A stretch of DNA of 64,000 bases from Candidatus Peribacteria bacterium (GTDB taxonomy: Bacteria > Patescibacteriota > Gracilibacteria > UBA1369 > LOWO2-01-FULL-3): positions 17,730 to 81,729 of the forward strand of contig CALREX010000002.1 in NCBI GenBank assembly GCA_943356465.1, given 5' to 3'. Position numbers and translations under genes: made by a program. A model generated the notes under the pieces. That model saw only the letters and a program-made list of their open reading frames with translations, had not been told where the DNA came from and made no database searches. Shown in pieces: positions 6,936 through 15,890 of the stretch; the stretch's first letter is position 1, and every line of letters starts with the position of its first letter.

Positions 6936-7901
6936 ATGATTATACAAGACAAACTTCTTGCGCAGATTCCTTTCTGCTTGAATGCGACGGATTTTCCGAC
7001 GCTTGGGGCGAAATACGAGGGCAAGGTTCGCGACAATTACACAAAGGATGGCAAACGCTTCATCATCGTGACCGATAGGCTTTCGGCTTTTGATAGAGTG
7101 ATTACACTCATTCCATTTAAAGGACAGGTGCTTAATCAAATGGCAAAATTTTGGTTTGAGCAGACAAAAGATATCATCGGCAATCACGTCATCGATTTTC
7201 CGGATCCAAATGTTGTCGTCGGAGTCGAATGTAAAGCGCTTCCTGTAGAGCTTGTTGTTCGCGGATACTTGACCGGAGTGACTTCTACAAGCGTTTGGAC
7301 TCATTATAAAAATGGTTCTCGTGAATTTTGTGGTAATAAACTTCCGGACGGCATGAAACGTGATCAGAAATTTGATAAACCTATTTTGACGCCTTCTACA
7401 AAAGCAGAACACGGTTCACATGATGAATCAGTTTCTCGCGAACAAATTCTTGCTCATGGAATTATCACTGCAGAGCAATTCGATTTTATCGCTGATGCTG
7501 CAATGAAACTATATGCTCGAGGTGTTGAGATTGCGGCAAAGCAGGGGATTATATTAGTAGATACGAAGTATGAATTTGGTGTTACTCCTGAGGGAAAAAT
7601 CGTATTGATTGACGAAATGCACACTCCGGATTCTTCACGTTTTTGGTTTGCGGATGAGTATGAAAAACGTTTCGCTGAAGGGCAAGATCAGAAAAAAATT
7701 GATAAAGAATATTTGAGGGAATGGCTTGCGGAAAGGGGATTCACGGGTGAGGGTGAGATTCCGGTTGTTCCTGACGAAATCAAAGTAGAAACTGCACGAA
7801 GATATATCGAGGCATATGAGCTTATTACAGGCCAAACTTTTGTTGCGGAAGTTGGTGATGTCGGGGCAAGACTGGCGCAAAATTTATCAAAATACTTATA
7901 A
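6936..7901 (+). CDS. purC: phosphoribosylaminoimidazole-succinocarboxamide synthase (SAICAR synthase)
   Basis: PurC joins CAIR and aspartate using ATP in purine synthesis. At 321 residues it is the longer, yeast Ade1-like form, not the 237-residue form common in bacteria. Landmarks are GAKYEGKVRDNY (about 24-35), RFIIVTDRLSAFDRV (about 41-55), ELVVRGYLTGV (104-114), SHDESVS (about 167-173) and the substrate-binding segment VLIDEMHTPDSSRFW near 224-238. It is followed 10 bp later by purE and then purB, so three consecutive steps, AIR to AICAR, are encoded together. No other purine gene is in the window. Identity is certain from motifs and context. Confidence 0.96.
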   Translation: MIIQDKLLAQIPFCLNATDFPTLGAKYEGKVRDNYTKDGKRFIIVTDRLSAFDRVITLIPFKGQVLNQMAKFWFEQTKDIIGNHVIDFPDPNVVVGVECKALPVELVVRGYLTGVTSTSVWTHYKNGSREFCGNKLPDGMKRDQKFDKPILTPSTKAEHGSHDESVSREQILAHGIITAEQFDFIADAAMKLYARGVEIAAKQGIILVDTKYEFGVTPEGKIVLIDEMHTPDSSRFWFADEYEKRFAEGQDQKKIDKEYLREWLAERGFTGEGEIPVVPDEIKVETARRYIEAYELITGQTFVAEVGDVGARLAQNLSKYL

Positions 7902-7902
7902 T
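7897..7902 (+). promoter_or_regulatory. -10 box between purC and purE
   Basis: TATAAT at the end of purC lies 9 bp before the purE ATG, the same spacing as the TATAAC before purC. It could give purE its own leaderless transcript. Confidence 0.35.
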
Positions 7903-7911
7903 CAAAATATT

Positions 7912-8364
7912 ATGAAAACAATTTTTCTTTTGGGTTCTGAATCAGATAAGGAATTTACGCAACAAATGGTTGACGGGCTTAAAGAGTGGGGGATTGAAAC
8001 AGAGGTGATAGTGGCTTCTGCTCACAAAGTTCCTATTAAGGTGCTTGATATTGTTGAAAAACATAATCTTATTCAAGATATTGTTTTTGTCGGTGTTGCA
8101 GGACGTTCAAATGCTTTATCCGGCGTGATTGCGGCAAACAGTGTTCACCCTGTTTTTGCTTGTCCTCCTCTTAAGGAAAAAGCTGATTTACAAATAAATA
8201 TTTTTAGTTCGCTTATGATGCCTAGCGATACGCCTGTTATGACTGTTGTTGATCCGAGCAATTTGGTTCTTTCTGTTGTTAAAATTTTTGCCGAAAAAAA
8301 TGCCGATTTACAAAAGAAAGTTGTAGATAGAATCAAAGAAGTTAAAAAAAGTTTTGATAAATAA
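7912..8364 (+). CDS. purE: class II 5-(carboxyamino)imidazole ribonucleotide / AIR carboxylase
   Basis: The 150-residue protein has the PurE flavodoxin-like fold with GSESD near residue 8 and SAHKVP near 36-41. Class I PurE (N5-CAIR mutase) normally has SAHRTP; the lysine and the GRSNALSGVIAANSVHPVFACPP and SSLMMPS segments match the class II, animal PAICS-like enzyme that fixes CO2 on AIR directly. A class II enzyme needs no PurK. An upstream in-frame start at 7816 lies inside purC and is rejected; the ATG at 7912 gives a full-length family member. purB follows at a 12-bp gap. Confidence 0.92.
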   Translation: MKTIFLLGSESDKEFTQQMVDGLKEWGIETEVIVASAHKVPIKVLDIVEKHNLIQDIVFVGVAGRSNALSGVIAANSVHPVFACPPLKEKADLQINIFSSLMMPSDTPVMTVVDPSNLVLSVVKIFAEKNADLQKKVVDRIKEVKKSFDK

Positions 8365-8376
8365 TTTATAAATATT

Positions 8377-9813
8377 ATGGAAAACAGTTTGCTTGCGATT
8401 TCGCCTTTGGATGGAAGATACAGCGATAAAGTGTCTTACCTTTCGCAGTATTTTGCGGAGGCGTCGCTTATCAGATATCGAGTTCTTATCGAGATTGAAT
8501 GGTTTATTTTTATTTTCAATGAACTTGATTTGGCGGGTGTTGCTCTGGATTCGAAGAAAATTAGAACTCTTCGCGAAATTTATGAGGATTTTGATCTTGA
8601 CTGCGCTAAACGTGTCAAAGAAATTGAAAAAACTACGAATCATGACGTGAAAGCTGTTGAATATTTTATAAAAGAAAAGCTAAAAGGTACGGATCTTGAA
8701 AAATACTGCGAGTTCGTGCATTTCGCATGTACTTCAGAAGATATCAATAATTTGGCTTATTCTTGTTCTGTAAGGGACTTTCTTGAGAGAGAATTTCTGG
8801 TAACTGTTCGCGACACAGTAAAAGAGATTTATGCCCTTGCTTCAGCGAATAAAGGAGTTGCGATGCTTTCAAGAACCCATGGACAAACTGCTACGCCTAC
8901 GACACTTGGAAAAGAGATGATCAATTTTGTAGTAAGACTTGAAAAAGAGATCGAGATTATGGCAAGTTTCACTGCTTTGCCCGCAAAAATAAACGGTGCT
9001 GTAGGAAATTACAACGCTCATATTGTGGCTTATCCTAAGGTTGACTGGCAAGATGCCGGAAAGAAATTCACAGAATCTTTAGGTCTTAGTTTTAATCCTT
9101 ACACGACACAAATAGAACCACATGATGGTTTTGCATTTGTTTTTGATTCTGCAAAAAGATTAAACACAATTTTGCTAGATTTCGACCGTGATATGTGGAC
9201 ATATATAAGCCTTGGATATTTTGGTCAAAGCACTGTTAAAGGTGAGATTGGATCTTCGACTATGCCGCATAAAGTAAATCCAATTGATTTTGAAAATAGT
9301 GAAGGAAATCTTGGAGTCGCGAATGCGCTTTTATCTCATATGTCGGAAAAACTTCCTATTTCCAGGATGCAAAGAGATTTGACGGATTCGACTGTTTTGC
9401 GAAATATCGGATCTGCTTTTTCTTACTCGATTTTGGCTTACAAGAGCACTATAAAAGGTATTTCGAAATGCGAGGTGAATAAGAAAGTTATACAAGATGA
9501 TTTGAAAGACAGATGGGAGGTTTTGGCTGAGCCGATTCAAGTTGTCATGAGAAAAAATCTGGTGAAAAATTCTTATGAGCAACTAAAGGAATTGACTCGT
9601 GGAAAAGGTGGAATCTCAAAAACCACTGTCCAAAGTTTCATCAAAAAACTAAAAATCAAAGCTGAAGATAAAAAAGCTCTGCTTGATCTTACTCCTGAAA
9701 AATATATAGGGCTTGCTACAAAACTTGTGGATAATTACGAATTAAAATCGACTGAAGGCCTTGGTGGATGTGGCTCGGGAGGTTGCGGAAGTTGTGGTGG
9801 TGGATGCCACTAA
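8377..9813 (+). CDS. purB: adenylosuccinate lyase with Cys/Gly-rich C-terminal tail
   Basis: PurB splits SAICAR to AICAR and adenylosuccinate to AMP, releasing fumarate. The sequence follows the E. coli type: AISPLDGRYSDKV at the start, TSEDINNLAYS (about 114-124), SRTHGQTATPTTLGKE (166-181), and the signature loop GSSTMPHKVNPIDFENSEGN (about 292-311). The fold should end near VDNYELK (about 451-457). Beyond this lies a short tail, GGCGSGGCGSCGGGCH, with four Cys and one His, which E. coli PurB does not have. The tail could bind a metal or iron-sulfur cluster or be a degron; nothing in the window explains it. Confidence 0.95.
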   Translation: MENSLLAISPLDGRYSDKVSYLSQYFAEASLIRYRVLIEIEWFIFIFNELDLAGVALDSKKIRTLREIYEDFDLDCAKRVKEIEKTTNHDVKAVEYFIKEKLKGTDLEKYCEFVHFACTSEDINNLAYSCSVRDFLEREFLVTVRDTVKEIYALASANKGVAMLSRTHGQTATPTTLGKEMINFVVRLEKEIEIMASFTALPAKINGAVGNYNAHIVAYPKVDWQDAGKKFTESLGLSFNPYTTQIEPHDGFAFVFDSAKRLNTILLDFDRDMWTYISLGYFGQSTVKGEIGSSTMPHKVNPIDFENSEGNLGVANALLSHMSEKLPISRMQRDLTDSTVLRNIGSAFSYSILAYKSTIKGISKCEVNKKVIQDDLKDRWEVLAEPIQVVMRKNLVKNSYEQLKELTRGKGGISKTTVQSFIKKLKIKAEDKKALLDLTPEKYIGLATKLVDNYELKSTEGLGGCGSGGCGSCGGGCH

Positions 9814-9881
9814 GGTATAATTTTTGCTGGCGAAGTTTTATTTTTGAGAGTAAAATTTCTCTGTTTTTTTAATAAAAATGT

Positions 9882-12800
9882 ATGTTTAAGAAGGTAGATC
9901 CAAAACAGAGTTTTCCTGAGATGGAGGAGAGTATTTTGACGACATGGAATAAGGAGAAAATTTTTGAGGAATCATTAAAACAAAGAAAAGACAATAAAAA
10001 ATATGTGTTTTTTGACGGGCCTCCTTTTGCGAATGGTTTGCCTCATTACGGTCATATTTTGGCGAATGTTTTGAAAGATGCCATAACTCGATATTGGACG
10101 ATGAAGGGCTTGTACGTGCCAAGAACAAACGGATGGGATTGTCACGGACTTCCTGTGGAATACGAAATCGAAAAAGAACTCGAACTTTCCGGAAGAAAGG
10201 CCATAGTCGATTACGGCATCGAAAATTTTAATTCAAAATGCAAAGAATCTGTTTTTAAATATACAAAAGAATGGGAAGAGACTTTGAAAAGAATTGGGCG
10301 ATGGGTTGATTTTGGTGATACATATGCGACGCTGGATAATACTTACATGGAATCAATCTGGTGGGTTTTCAAACAAATTTGGGACAAGAAAATGGTTTAT
10401 TCCGGATATAAAGCGATGCATATTTGTCCAAGATGTGAGACTCCGCTTTCAAATTTTGAGGTTTCTCAAGGGTATAAAGATGTTACTGATTTATCTGCAA
10501 TCGCAAAATTTAAACTAAAAGAAGATGCGTTAACTGCAATCGGCGCAGTGGGGGAGAGCATCTATGTTTTGGCTTGGACAACTACTCCTTGGACACTTCC
10601 TGGAAATGTTGCGTTGGCATTTGGACCTGAGATTGAATATGTAAAAGTTGTTGGATCTTTGGCAAAACCGGAAGAAAAAACTGACGCTACTGATCCGAAA
10701 AAAATCGAAGTTGGAACTTATATTTTGGCAAAAAATTTAGTTGAAAAAGTTTTTGCCGGAGGAAGTCATGTTGTTATTTGCGATATAAATCCAAAAGATC
10801 TTGAAGGCAAACATTACGAACCACTTTTTGATTATTATTTGAACAAAGGAATCGAAGGCGAGCTTTACAGTATCGCATTGGCGGACTTTGTTACGACTGA
10901 GGATGGTACTGGAATTGTGCATATTGCTCCGATGTTTGGTGAGGATGATTATAACCTCGGAAAAGAAAAAGGTTTCGGAATCATTCAGCACGTTGCGATG
11001 AATGGAACTTTCAATCCGGAAGTTACTGATTTTGCAGGAAAATTCGTGAAGGGGCAGGATGGAAATGTTGCGAAATTTTTGGAGGACAAAGGACTTTTGT
11101 TTAAGAAAGAAAATTATCGACATAGCTATCCACATTGTTGGAGATGTGATACGCCTTTGTTGAATTATGCGACAAGATCTTTGTTTATTCGTGTGAGCGA
11201 AATTCGCGACAAACTTTTGAATAATAATGAAAAAATTCATTGGCAACCTGAGCATATAAAAGATGGACGTTTCGGAAGATGGCTTGAGCAAGCCAGAGAT
11301 TGGGGTATTTCAAGAAACAGATTTTGGGGATGTGCGATTCCGGTTTGGGAATGTGATTGCGGAAATATGACTTGTGTAGGCTCTATTGAAGAACTTAAAA
11401 ATTTGTCTGGTGGGAAGACGCCTGTAAATAAAGGAGAACTTGATTTACATAAACCTTACATAGACGACATCACTATAAAATGTGATAAATGTAGCGATAC
11501 GATGAAGAGAATTCCTGATGTTTTTGATTGCTGGTTTGAAAGTGGGTCGATGCCTTATGCGCAACTACATTATCCTTTTGAAAATAAAAAAGAATTTGAA
11601 GAAAATTTTCCTGCGGATTTTATCGCGGAGGGCTTGGATCAGACACGTGGATGGTTTTATACACTTCATGTTCTTTCCACAATTCTTTTCGATAAACCTG
11701 CATTTAAAAATGTAATTGTGAATGGAATTTTGCTTGCGGCGGATGGTGAAAAACTTTCAAAGAGAAAGAAAAATTATCCTGATCCAAATCTACTTTTCAA
11801 TACAAAAGGTGTGGATAGCACGAGATATTTCTTATGTAGTTCGACAGCACCTTTGGCCGAAGACGTGCGATTTTCCGAGGATCATGTCGATGAAATTGTG
11901 AAGAAAGTTACCTTAACTTTGTGGAATACTTACAGCTTTTTCGTGACTTATGCGATGATCGATAAATTCGAAGCTGACAGGGAATTTGATAAATTTTATC
12001 CTGATAATAAGCTTGATAAATGGATTTTGTCTGAGCTAAACACGTTGATCAAAAATGTGACTGAGCAGATGGATGATTATAATATGACAAAAGCGACTCG
12101 TCCTATTTCTGATTTTTTGGAGAATCTTTCGAATTGGTACGTGAGAAGGTCTAGAAGGAGGTTTTGGAAGAGCGAAAATGATGGAGATAAGAAGCAAGCA
12201 TATCAAACTCTTTACACTGTTTTGGTGCAATTGTCTAAAGTTATGGCTCCTTTTATGCCATTTATTTCCGATGAAATTTATAAAAATTTGACCGGTGACG
12301 CATCCGTACATCTTTGTGATTGGCCTTTAGCCAACGCAAATTTGATTGATGAAAAATTGAATGGTGAAATCCACTTGGTTAGAACTATTGTAAATCTTGG
12401 ACATAGTGTTCGCAGTAAGGCAAAAATCAAGGTTCGTCAGCCTTTGGCAAAAGTCAGTGTCGCCTTGCCTAAGGGAATAGACGTGGAACTTGTACTTGAT
12501 CAGAAAGATGTGATTTTGGAGGAATTGAATGTCAAAAATATTGAAATTTTGAAAGATGCAGGAGAGATTGCACAGTACGTTGTGGTTGCGAATGCGAAGG
12601 CTCTTGGCCCAAAATATGGCGCTGATGTGCAATTTATTATTCAAAAAATAAAAGCCGGAGAATTCGAACTTCTTGAAACCGGTGAAGTGAAAGTCTTGCA
12701 ATTTGTTTTGCAAAAAGATGAAGTTTCTGTTGGATTTAAGGGAAAAGAAGGCTTCGATGTCGAAAGTGAAGGCGGAATCACCGTTGCACTTGATACGACG

Positions 12801-13076
12801 ATCACGGAAGAACTTAAAAAAGAGGGATATGCTCGCGATATAATCAGATTCATTCAGGAAATGAGAAAAGAGGCTGATTTTCAGGTTGATGACAGAATTT
12901 ATGTTTTGATTGAGGCCCCTGCTGAAATTGCTGAAGCTGTAAGCGCATTTGCTGATTATATAAAAAATGAAACTTTGGCGGTAGAAATTCAGCAGAGTGG
13001 AAATCTTGAATGGGACAAGGAAAAAGTTGTGCAACTTGAAGAAAAAGATGTTAAAATCGCTATAAAGAAAGCTTAA
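9882..13076 (+). CDS. ileS: isoleucyl-tRNA synthetase
   Basis: The 1064-residue class I synthetase charges tRNA-Ile. It has the HIGH-equivalent HYGH at 55-58, the GWDCHGLPVE segment that follows it, an inserted editing domain (TTTPWTLPGNVA region), and the KMSKS-equivalent KLSKR at 624-628 followed by KKNYPDP. The KLSKR-KNYPDP form and the WDCHGLPVEYEIEKEL segment fit the eukaryote-like IleS2 group, which in other bacteria is naturally mupirocin-tolerant. No zinc-finger tail as in E. coli IleS is seen. It is preceded by an AT-rich gap after purB and followed 4 bp later by a membrane-protein gene. Confidence 0.96.
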   Translation: MFKKVDPKQSFPEMEESILTTWNKEKIFEESLKQRKDNKKYVFFDGPPFANGLPHYGHILANVLKDAITRYWTMKGLYVPRTNGWDCHGLPVEYEIEKELELSGRKAIVDYGIENFNSKCKESVFKYTKEWEETLKRIGRWVDFGDTYATLDNTYMESIWWVFKQIWDKKMVYSGYKAMHICPRCETPLSNFEVSQGYKDVTDLSAIAKFKLKEDALTAIGAVGESIYVLAWTTTPWTLPGNVALAFGPEIEYVKVVGSLAKPEEKTDATDPKKIEVGTYILAKNLVEKVFAGGSHVVICDINPKDLEGKHYEPLFDYYLNKGIEGELYSIALADFVTTEDGTGIVHIAPMFGEDDYNLGKEKGFGIIQHVAMNGTFNPEVTDFAGKFVKGQDGNVAKFLEDKGLLFKKENYRHSYPHCWRCDTPLLNYATRSLFIRVSEIRDKLLNNNEKIHWQPEHIKDGRFGRWLEQARDWGISRNRFWGCAIPVWECDCGNMTCVGSIEELKNLSGGKTPVNKGELDLHKPYIDDITIKCDKCSDTMKRIPDVFDCWFESGSMPYAQLHYPFENKKEFEENFPADFIAEGLDQTRGWFYTLHVLSTILFDKPAFKNVIVNGILLAADGEKLSKRKKNYPDPNLLFNTKGVDSTRYFLCSSTAPLAEDVRFSEDHVDEIVKKVTLTLWNTYSFFVTYAMIDKFEADREFDKFYPDNKLDKWILSELNTLIKNVTEQMDDYNMTKATRPISDFLENLSNWYVRRSRRRFWKSENDGDKKQAYQTLYTVLVQLSKVMAPFMPFISDEIYKNLTGDASVHLCDWPLANANLIDEKLNGEIHLVRTIVNLGHSVRSKAKIKVRQPLAKVSVALPKGIDVELVLDQKDVILEELNVKNIEILKDAGEIAQYVVVANAKALGPKYGADVQFIIQKIKAGEFELLETGEVKVLQFVLQKDEVSVGFKGKEGFDVESEGGITVALDTTITEELKKEGYARDIIRFIQEMRKEADFQVDDRIYVLIEAPAEIAEAVSAFADYIKNETLAVEIQQSGNLEWDKEKVVQLEEKDVKIAIKKA

Positions 13077-13080
13077 AACT

Positions 13081-13446
13081 ATGGGATTTTTGATTTCGCC
13101 AATTATAGGTATCGCGTTGAATAGTATTACTCTTTATGTGATTACTACTTTTGTAGATGGAGTTACTTTTACTGGAGGTATCAAGTTTTTTATTATTGGT
13201 GGAGCTGTTATAGGTATTCTTAATTTTATTTTAAAACCTATTTTGAAATTGGCTGTACTTCCGATTTTGATTATTAGTGGAGGACTTTTCTTTATGATTG
13301 TCAACGGTATTCTTTTGTGGTCATTAACCTATATTTTAAACTATTTACATCTTTCAGGCGTGTCAATTAACTTCCCAAATCTTGGCAGTTATGTTATAGG
13401 TGCTGTAGTATTTGGAATAGTAAATTGGCTCGTTAACTTAATATAA
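13081..13446 (+). CDS. four-helix membrane protein, phage-holin-4-like family
   Basis: The 121-residue protein is nearly all membrane helices: about residues 3-25, 30-50, 55-78 and 98-120. The GIxNxILKPILKLAVLPI segment between helices 2 and 3 is typical of the PF04020 family (mycobacterial-type four-TM phage holin superfamily), common as single chromosomal genes in bacteria without any phage. It is squeezed between ileS and secG with 4-bp gaps, so it is part of a housekeeping operon. Function unknown; lysis activity is not implied. Confidence 0.8.
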   Translation: MGFLISPIIGIALNSITLYVITTFVDGVTFTGGIKFFIIGGAVIGILNFILKPILKLAVLPILIISGGLFFMIVNGILLWSLTYILNYLHLSGVSINFPNLGSYVIGAVVFGIVNWLVNLI

Positions 13447-13450
13447 TAAT

Positions 13451-13669
13451 ATGCAAACTATACTGACAACAATTCAGGTTGTGCTTTCACTTCTTCTTTC
13501 TGTGGCTGTTTTGACACAGCAGAGAGGAACAGGACTTTCTTCAACTTTTGGAGGAAGCGGAACTTTCTATACAAGCAAAAGAGGTGCTGAAAAAGTGCTT
13601 TTTAATGCTACTGTTGGGCTTGGTATTCTTTTTGTAGCTAACTCAATCGCTTATTTATTTTTTGTTTAA
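13451..13669 (+). CDS. secG: preprotein translocase subunit SecG
   Basis: A 72-residue protein with two membrane helices (about 3-22 and 52-71) joined by a loop containing QQRGTGLSSTFGGSGTFYTSKRGAEK, the conserved SecG loop. SecG assists SecYEG in export of unfolded proteins across the cytoplasmic membrane. It starts 4 bp after the holin-like gene and precedes a solute-binding protein gene by 10 bp. Confidence 0.93.
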   Translation: MQTILTTIQVVLSLLLSVAVLTQQRGTGLSSTFGGSGTFYTSKRGAEKVLFNATVGLGILFVANSIAYLFFV

Positions 13670-13679
13670 GAAATCTTAA

Positions 13680-15365
13680 ATGAAGCTTTTAAAGTGGATT
13701 ATTAAGGTTTTTAAGTCTTATACTTATGCAGATAAGATAGTTTCTGTCTTTTGTGTTCTGGCTTTTTTGTTGATGATTGTGAAGATGATGGTGTTTCCAT
13801 ATGGATTTTTTAGTTTTGGGTCTTCGGATACTTATGCCGAAGGGATTGTTGCTAAAAATGGAATTCAAAATATAAATCCTTTATTTGTTGATTATAATGA
13901 TGCAGATAGAGAAGTATCCACTCTGGTTTTTTCTGGTTTGATGAAATATGATCCTTCAAAGAAAGCAGTTGTGGATGATATGGGAACGATGACCTTAAAT
14001 GCAAGTAAAACTGAATATACTTTTAAACTTAGAAGTGGAATAAAATGGCATGATGGAAAGGATTTTTCTGTTGATGACGTGTATTTCACGTATCATGATA
14101 TTGTTATGGATAAAGATTTTCCAAATGAAATTCTTAAGGCAAATTTTGATGGTGTAACTGTGGAAAAAATGGACACTTCTACTATCAAATTCAAACTTCT
14201 AAAGCCGAATATTTTCTTTACCACAAATCTTACCACTGGAATTTTGCCTAAGCATATTTTAAATGGAATAAAATCTTATGATTTGCTTCAAAATACATTT
14301 AATAAACTTCCTGTTGGTACTGGCCCTTATATGGTTACAAGTCCTGTTGAGTCTTTTCCTGATGGAAGAACGCAGATTACGCTTACTGTTAATCCGTATT
14401 ACTACAATCCGATTTCTGAAATTACTAATTTGAGAATTATTGCTTACCCTACTGCGGATTTATTGACGCAAAATATGAGTTCTTACAATGCTTCTCCTCG
14501 TGTCACAGGTGAAGTTGCGGATGCTTTCAGGGATAATCCAAGATTTAAACTTTTATCTTATGAACTTCCGCAATATACCGCTGTGTTTTTCAATCTTGAT
14601 AAGGATCCTATTAAAGATAATAAAAAGCTTAGACTTGCTCTTCAGAAGGCGATAGATAAGGATAAACTTGTTGGGCAAAATGGTATCTTGAAGGATAAAG
14701 TTCGTGTGGATACTCCTATGATGGAACTTGATCAAACTTCATGGATTTATAAATCCAGCCAGGAGGAAGCGCAGGTGGCGCTTAAGGATGCCGGATATAC
14801 TTTTTCGAGAGAGAAACTTGAGGATGTCAGGTATGGAAAAGACTTAAAACCTTTGAAGTTGAATTTGATTGCAAGGCTTAATGACGAAGGAACTCCTCAG
14901 TATGCTGAGACTAAGGCTGTTGTTGAGTTTTTGAAATCTTCATGGGAGGCTGTTGGAGTCGGAATAGACGTAGAGTTTTTGTCTCAGGATGATTTTAAAA
15001 CCCGCGTTATGACCAGAAAATATGACTTGCTGCTTGTTGGACAAAGCTTGGGGTATAACTTGGATACTTATTCTTTCTGGCATTCTTCTCAGGCAAATGC
15101 GACCGGACAGAATTTCTCAAATTATAAAAGTTTTGCTGTGGATAGCTTGATTGAGGATTTGAGATCTGTGTTTAATATTGAGAAAAGGAGTAAGGAGATT
15201 GTCCAATTGGCTAATTTTATTAAGGATGATGTTCCTGCAGTTTTTCTTTATCGGCCTTTATATTCTTATGCTACGGATGGCAAAGTCTCTGGTATTGCTA
15301 TGGACGGAGCTACATTTACTTCTGACAGGTTTTTCAATATCGGAGATTGGAAATTTGCGAGATAA
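13680..15365 (+). CDS. membrane-anchored family-5 (peptide/oligopeptide) solute-binding protein
   Basis: The 561-residue protein has an N-terminal hydrophobic helix at about 21-45 with no lipobox Cys, so it is probably an uncleaved anchor with the binding domain outside. The body matches SBP_bac_5: YTFKLRSGIKWHDGKDFSVDDVYFTYHDI near 114-142, LPVGTGPYMV near 214-223, and LRLALQKAIDKDKLV near 320-334. These proteins feed peptides to Opp/Dpp ABC permeases, but no permease or ATPase gene is nearby. Its place between secG and rplI suggests a role in housekeeping or scavenging not tied to a local transporter. Confidence 0.88.
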   Translation: MKLLKWIIKVFKSYTYADKIVSVFCVLAFLLMIVKMMVFPYGFFSFGSSDTYAEGIVAKNGIQNINPLFVDYNDADREVSTLVFSGLMKYDPSKKAVVDDMGTMTLNASKTEYTFKLRSGIKWHDGKDFSVDDVYFTYHDIVMDKDFPNEILKANFDGVTVEKMDTSTIKFKLLKPNIFFTTNLTTGILPKHILNGIKSYDLLQNTFNKLPVGTGPYMVTSPVESFPDGRTQITLTVNPYYYNPISEITNLRIIAYPTADLLTQNMSSYNASPRVTGEVADAFRDNPRFKLLSYELPQYTAVFFNLDKDPIKDNKKLRLALQKAIDKDKLVGQNGILKDKVRVDTPMMELDQTSWIYKSSQEEAQVALKDAGYTFSREKLEDVRYGKDLKPLKLNLIARLNDEGTPQYAETKAVVEFLKSSWEAVGVGIDVEFLSQDDFKTRVMTRKYDLLLVGQSLGYNLDTYSFWHSSQANATGQNFSNYKSFAVDSLIEDLRSVFNIEKRSKEIVQLANFIKDDVPAVFLYRPLYSYATDGKVSGIAMDGATFTSDRFFNIGDWKFAR

Positions 15366-15431
15366 GGCAAATTTCTCTTTACTTTATGTCAATTATTAGG
15401 TATTTATATATGGCCTTTAATCAAAAAAACA

Positions 15432-15878
15432 ATGAAAGTCTTATTAAATAAAGATGTTAAAAAATTAGGATACAGAGGAGATATTGTGAATGTAAAAACA
15501 GGATATTTCACAAATTATCTGTTGCCGGAAGGATTCGCTATTATCGCTGATGCAAGCGTTGTTAAGCTTCAAGATTCAAGAAAATCCAAGCTTATCATGA
15601 AGAATGAACAGCTAAAAGAAAATGCTAAAGAAGTTCTTAAAAAACTTAAAGGACTTACTGTTACAATTGCTAAGAAAATCACTTCAAAAGGGAAGCTTTA
15701 TGGTGGTCTTTCTGCTGAGGATATCGCAGAGGCTATTATGGCCAAGACAAACATAAAACTTGAACCTTCATATATTAAATCAGAACACATTAAGGAAGTT
15801 GGCGAGCATGAGGTGCTTGTTCATATTACTGAAGGTGCTGAGGAAACTATCAAAGTTGTGGTTGAAGCGAAGAAATAA
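15432..15878 (+). CDS. rplI: 50S ribosomal protein L9
   Basis: A full-length 148-residue L9. The N-domain shows MKVLLNKDVKKLGYRGDIVNVKTGYFTNYLLPEGFA, the standard opening, followed by the long connecting helix and the C-domain with ITSKGKLYGGLSAEDIAEAI. L9 binds 23S rRNA at the L1-stalk side. Some candidate-phyla lineages lack L9, so its presence is a mild taxonomic marker. A 66-bp AT-rich gap separates it from the binding-protein gene; ruvX follows 12 bp later. Confidence 0.97.
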   Translation: MKVLLNKDVKKLGYRGDIVNVKTGYFTNYLLPEGFAIIADASVVKLQDSRKSKLIMKNEQLKENAKEVLKKLKGLTVTIAKKITSKGKLYGGLSAEDIAEAIMAKTNIKLEPSYIKSEHIKEVGEHEVLVHITEGAEETIKVVVEAKK

Positions 15879-15890
15879 TAAATCTTCCTT

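Noticed and set aside
6909-7412. Minus-strand 167-codon frame
   Set aside because: Antisense shadow of purC, with low-complexity composition and no recognisable domain.
7816-7911. Upstream start for purE
   Set aside because: It lies within purC and adds 32 residues that the family lacks.
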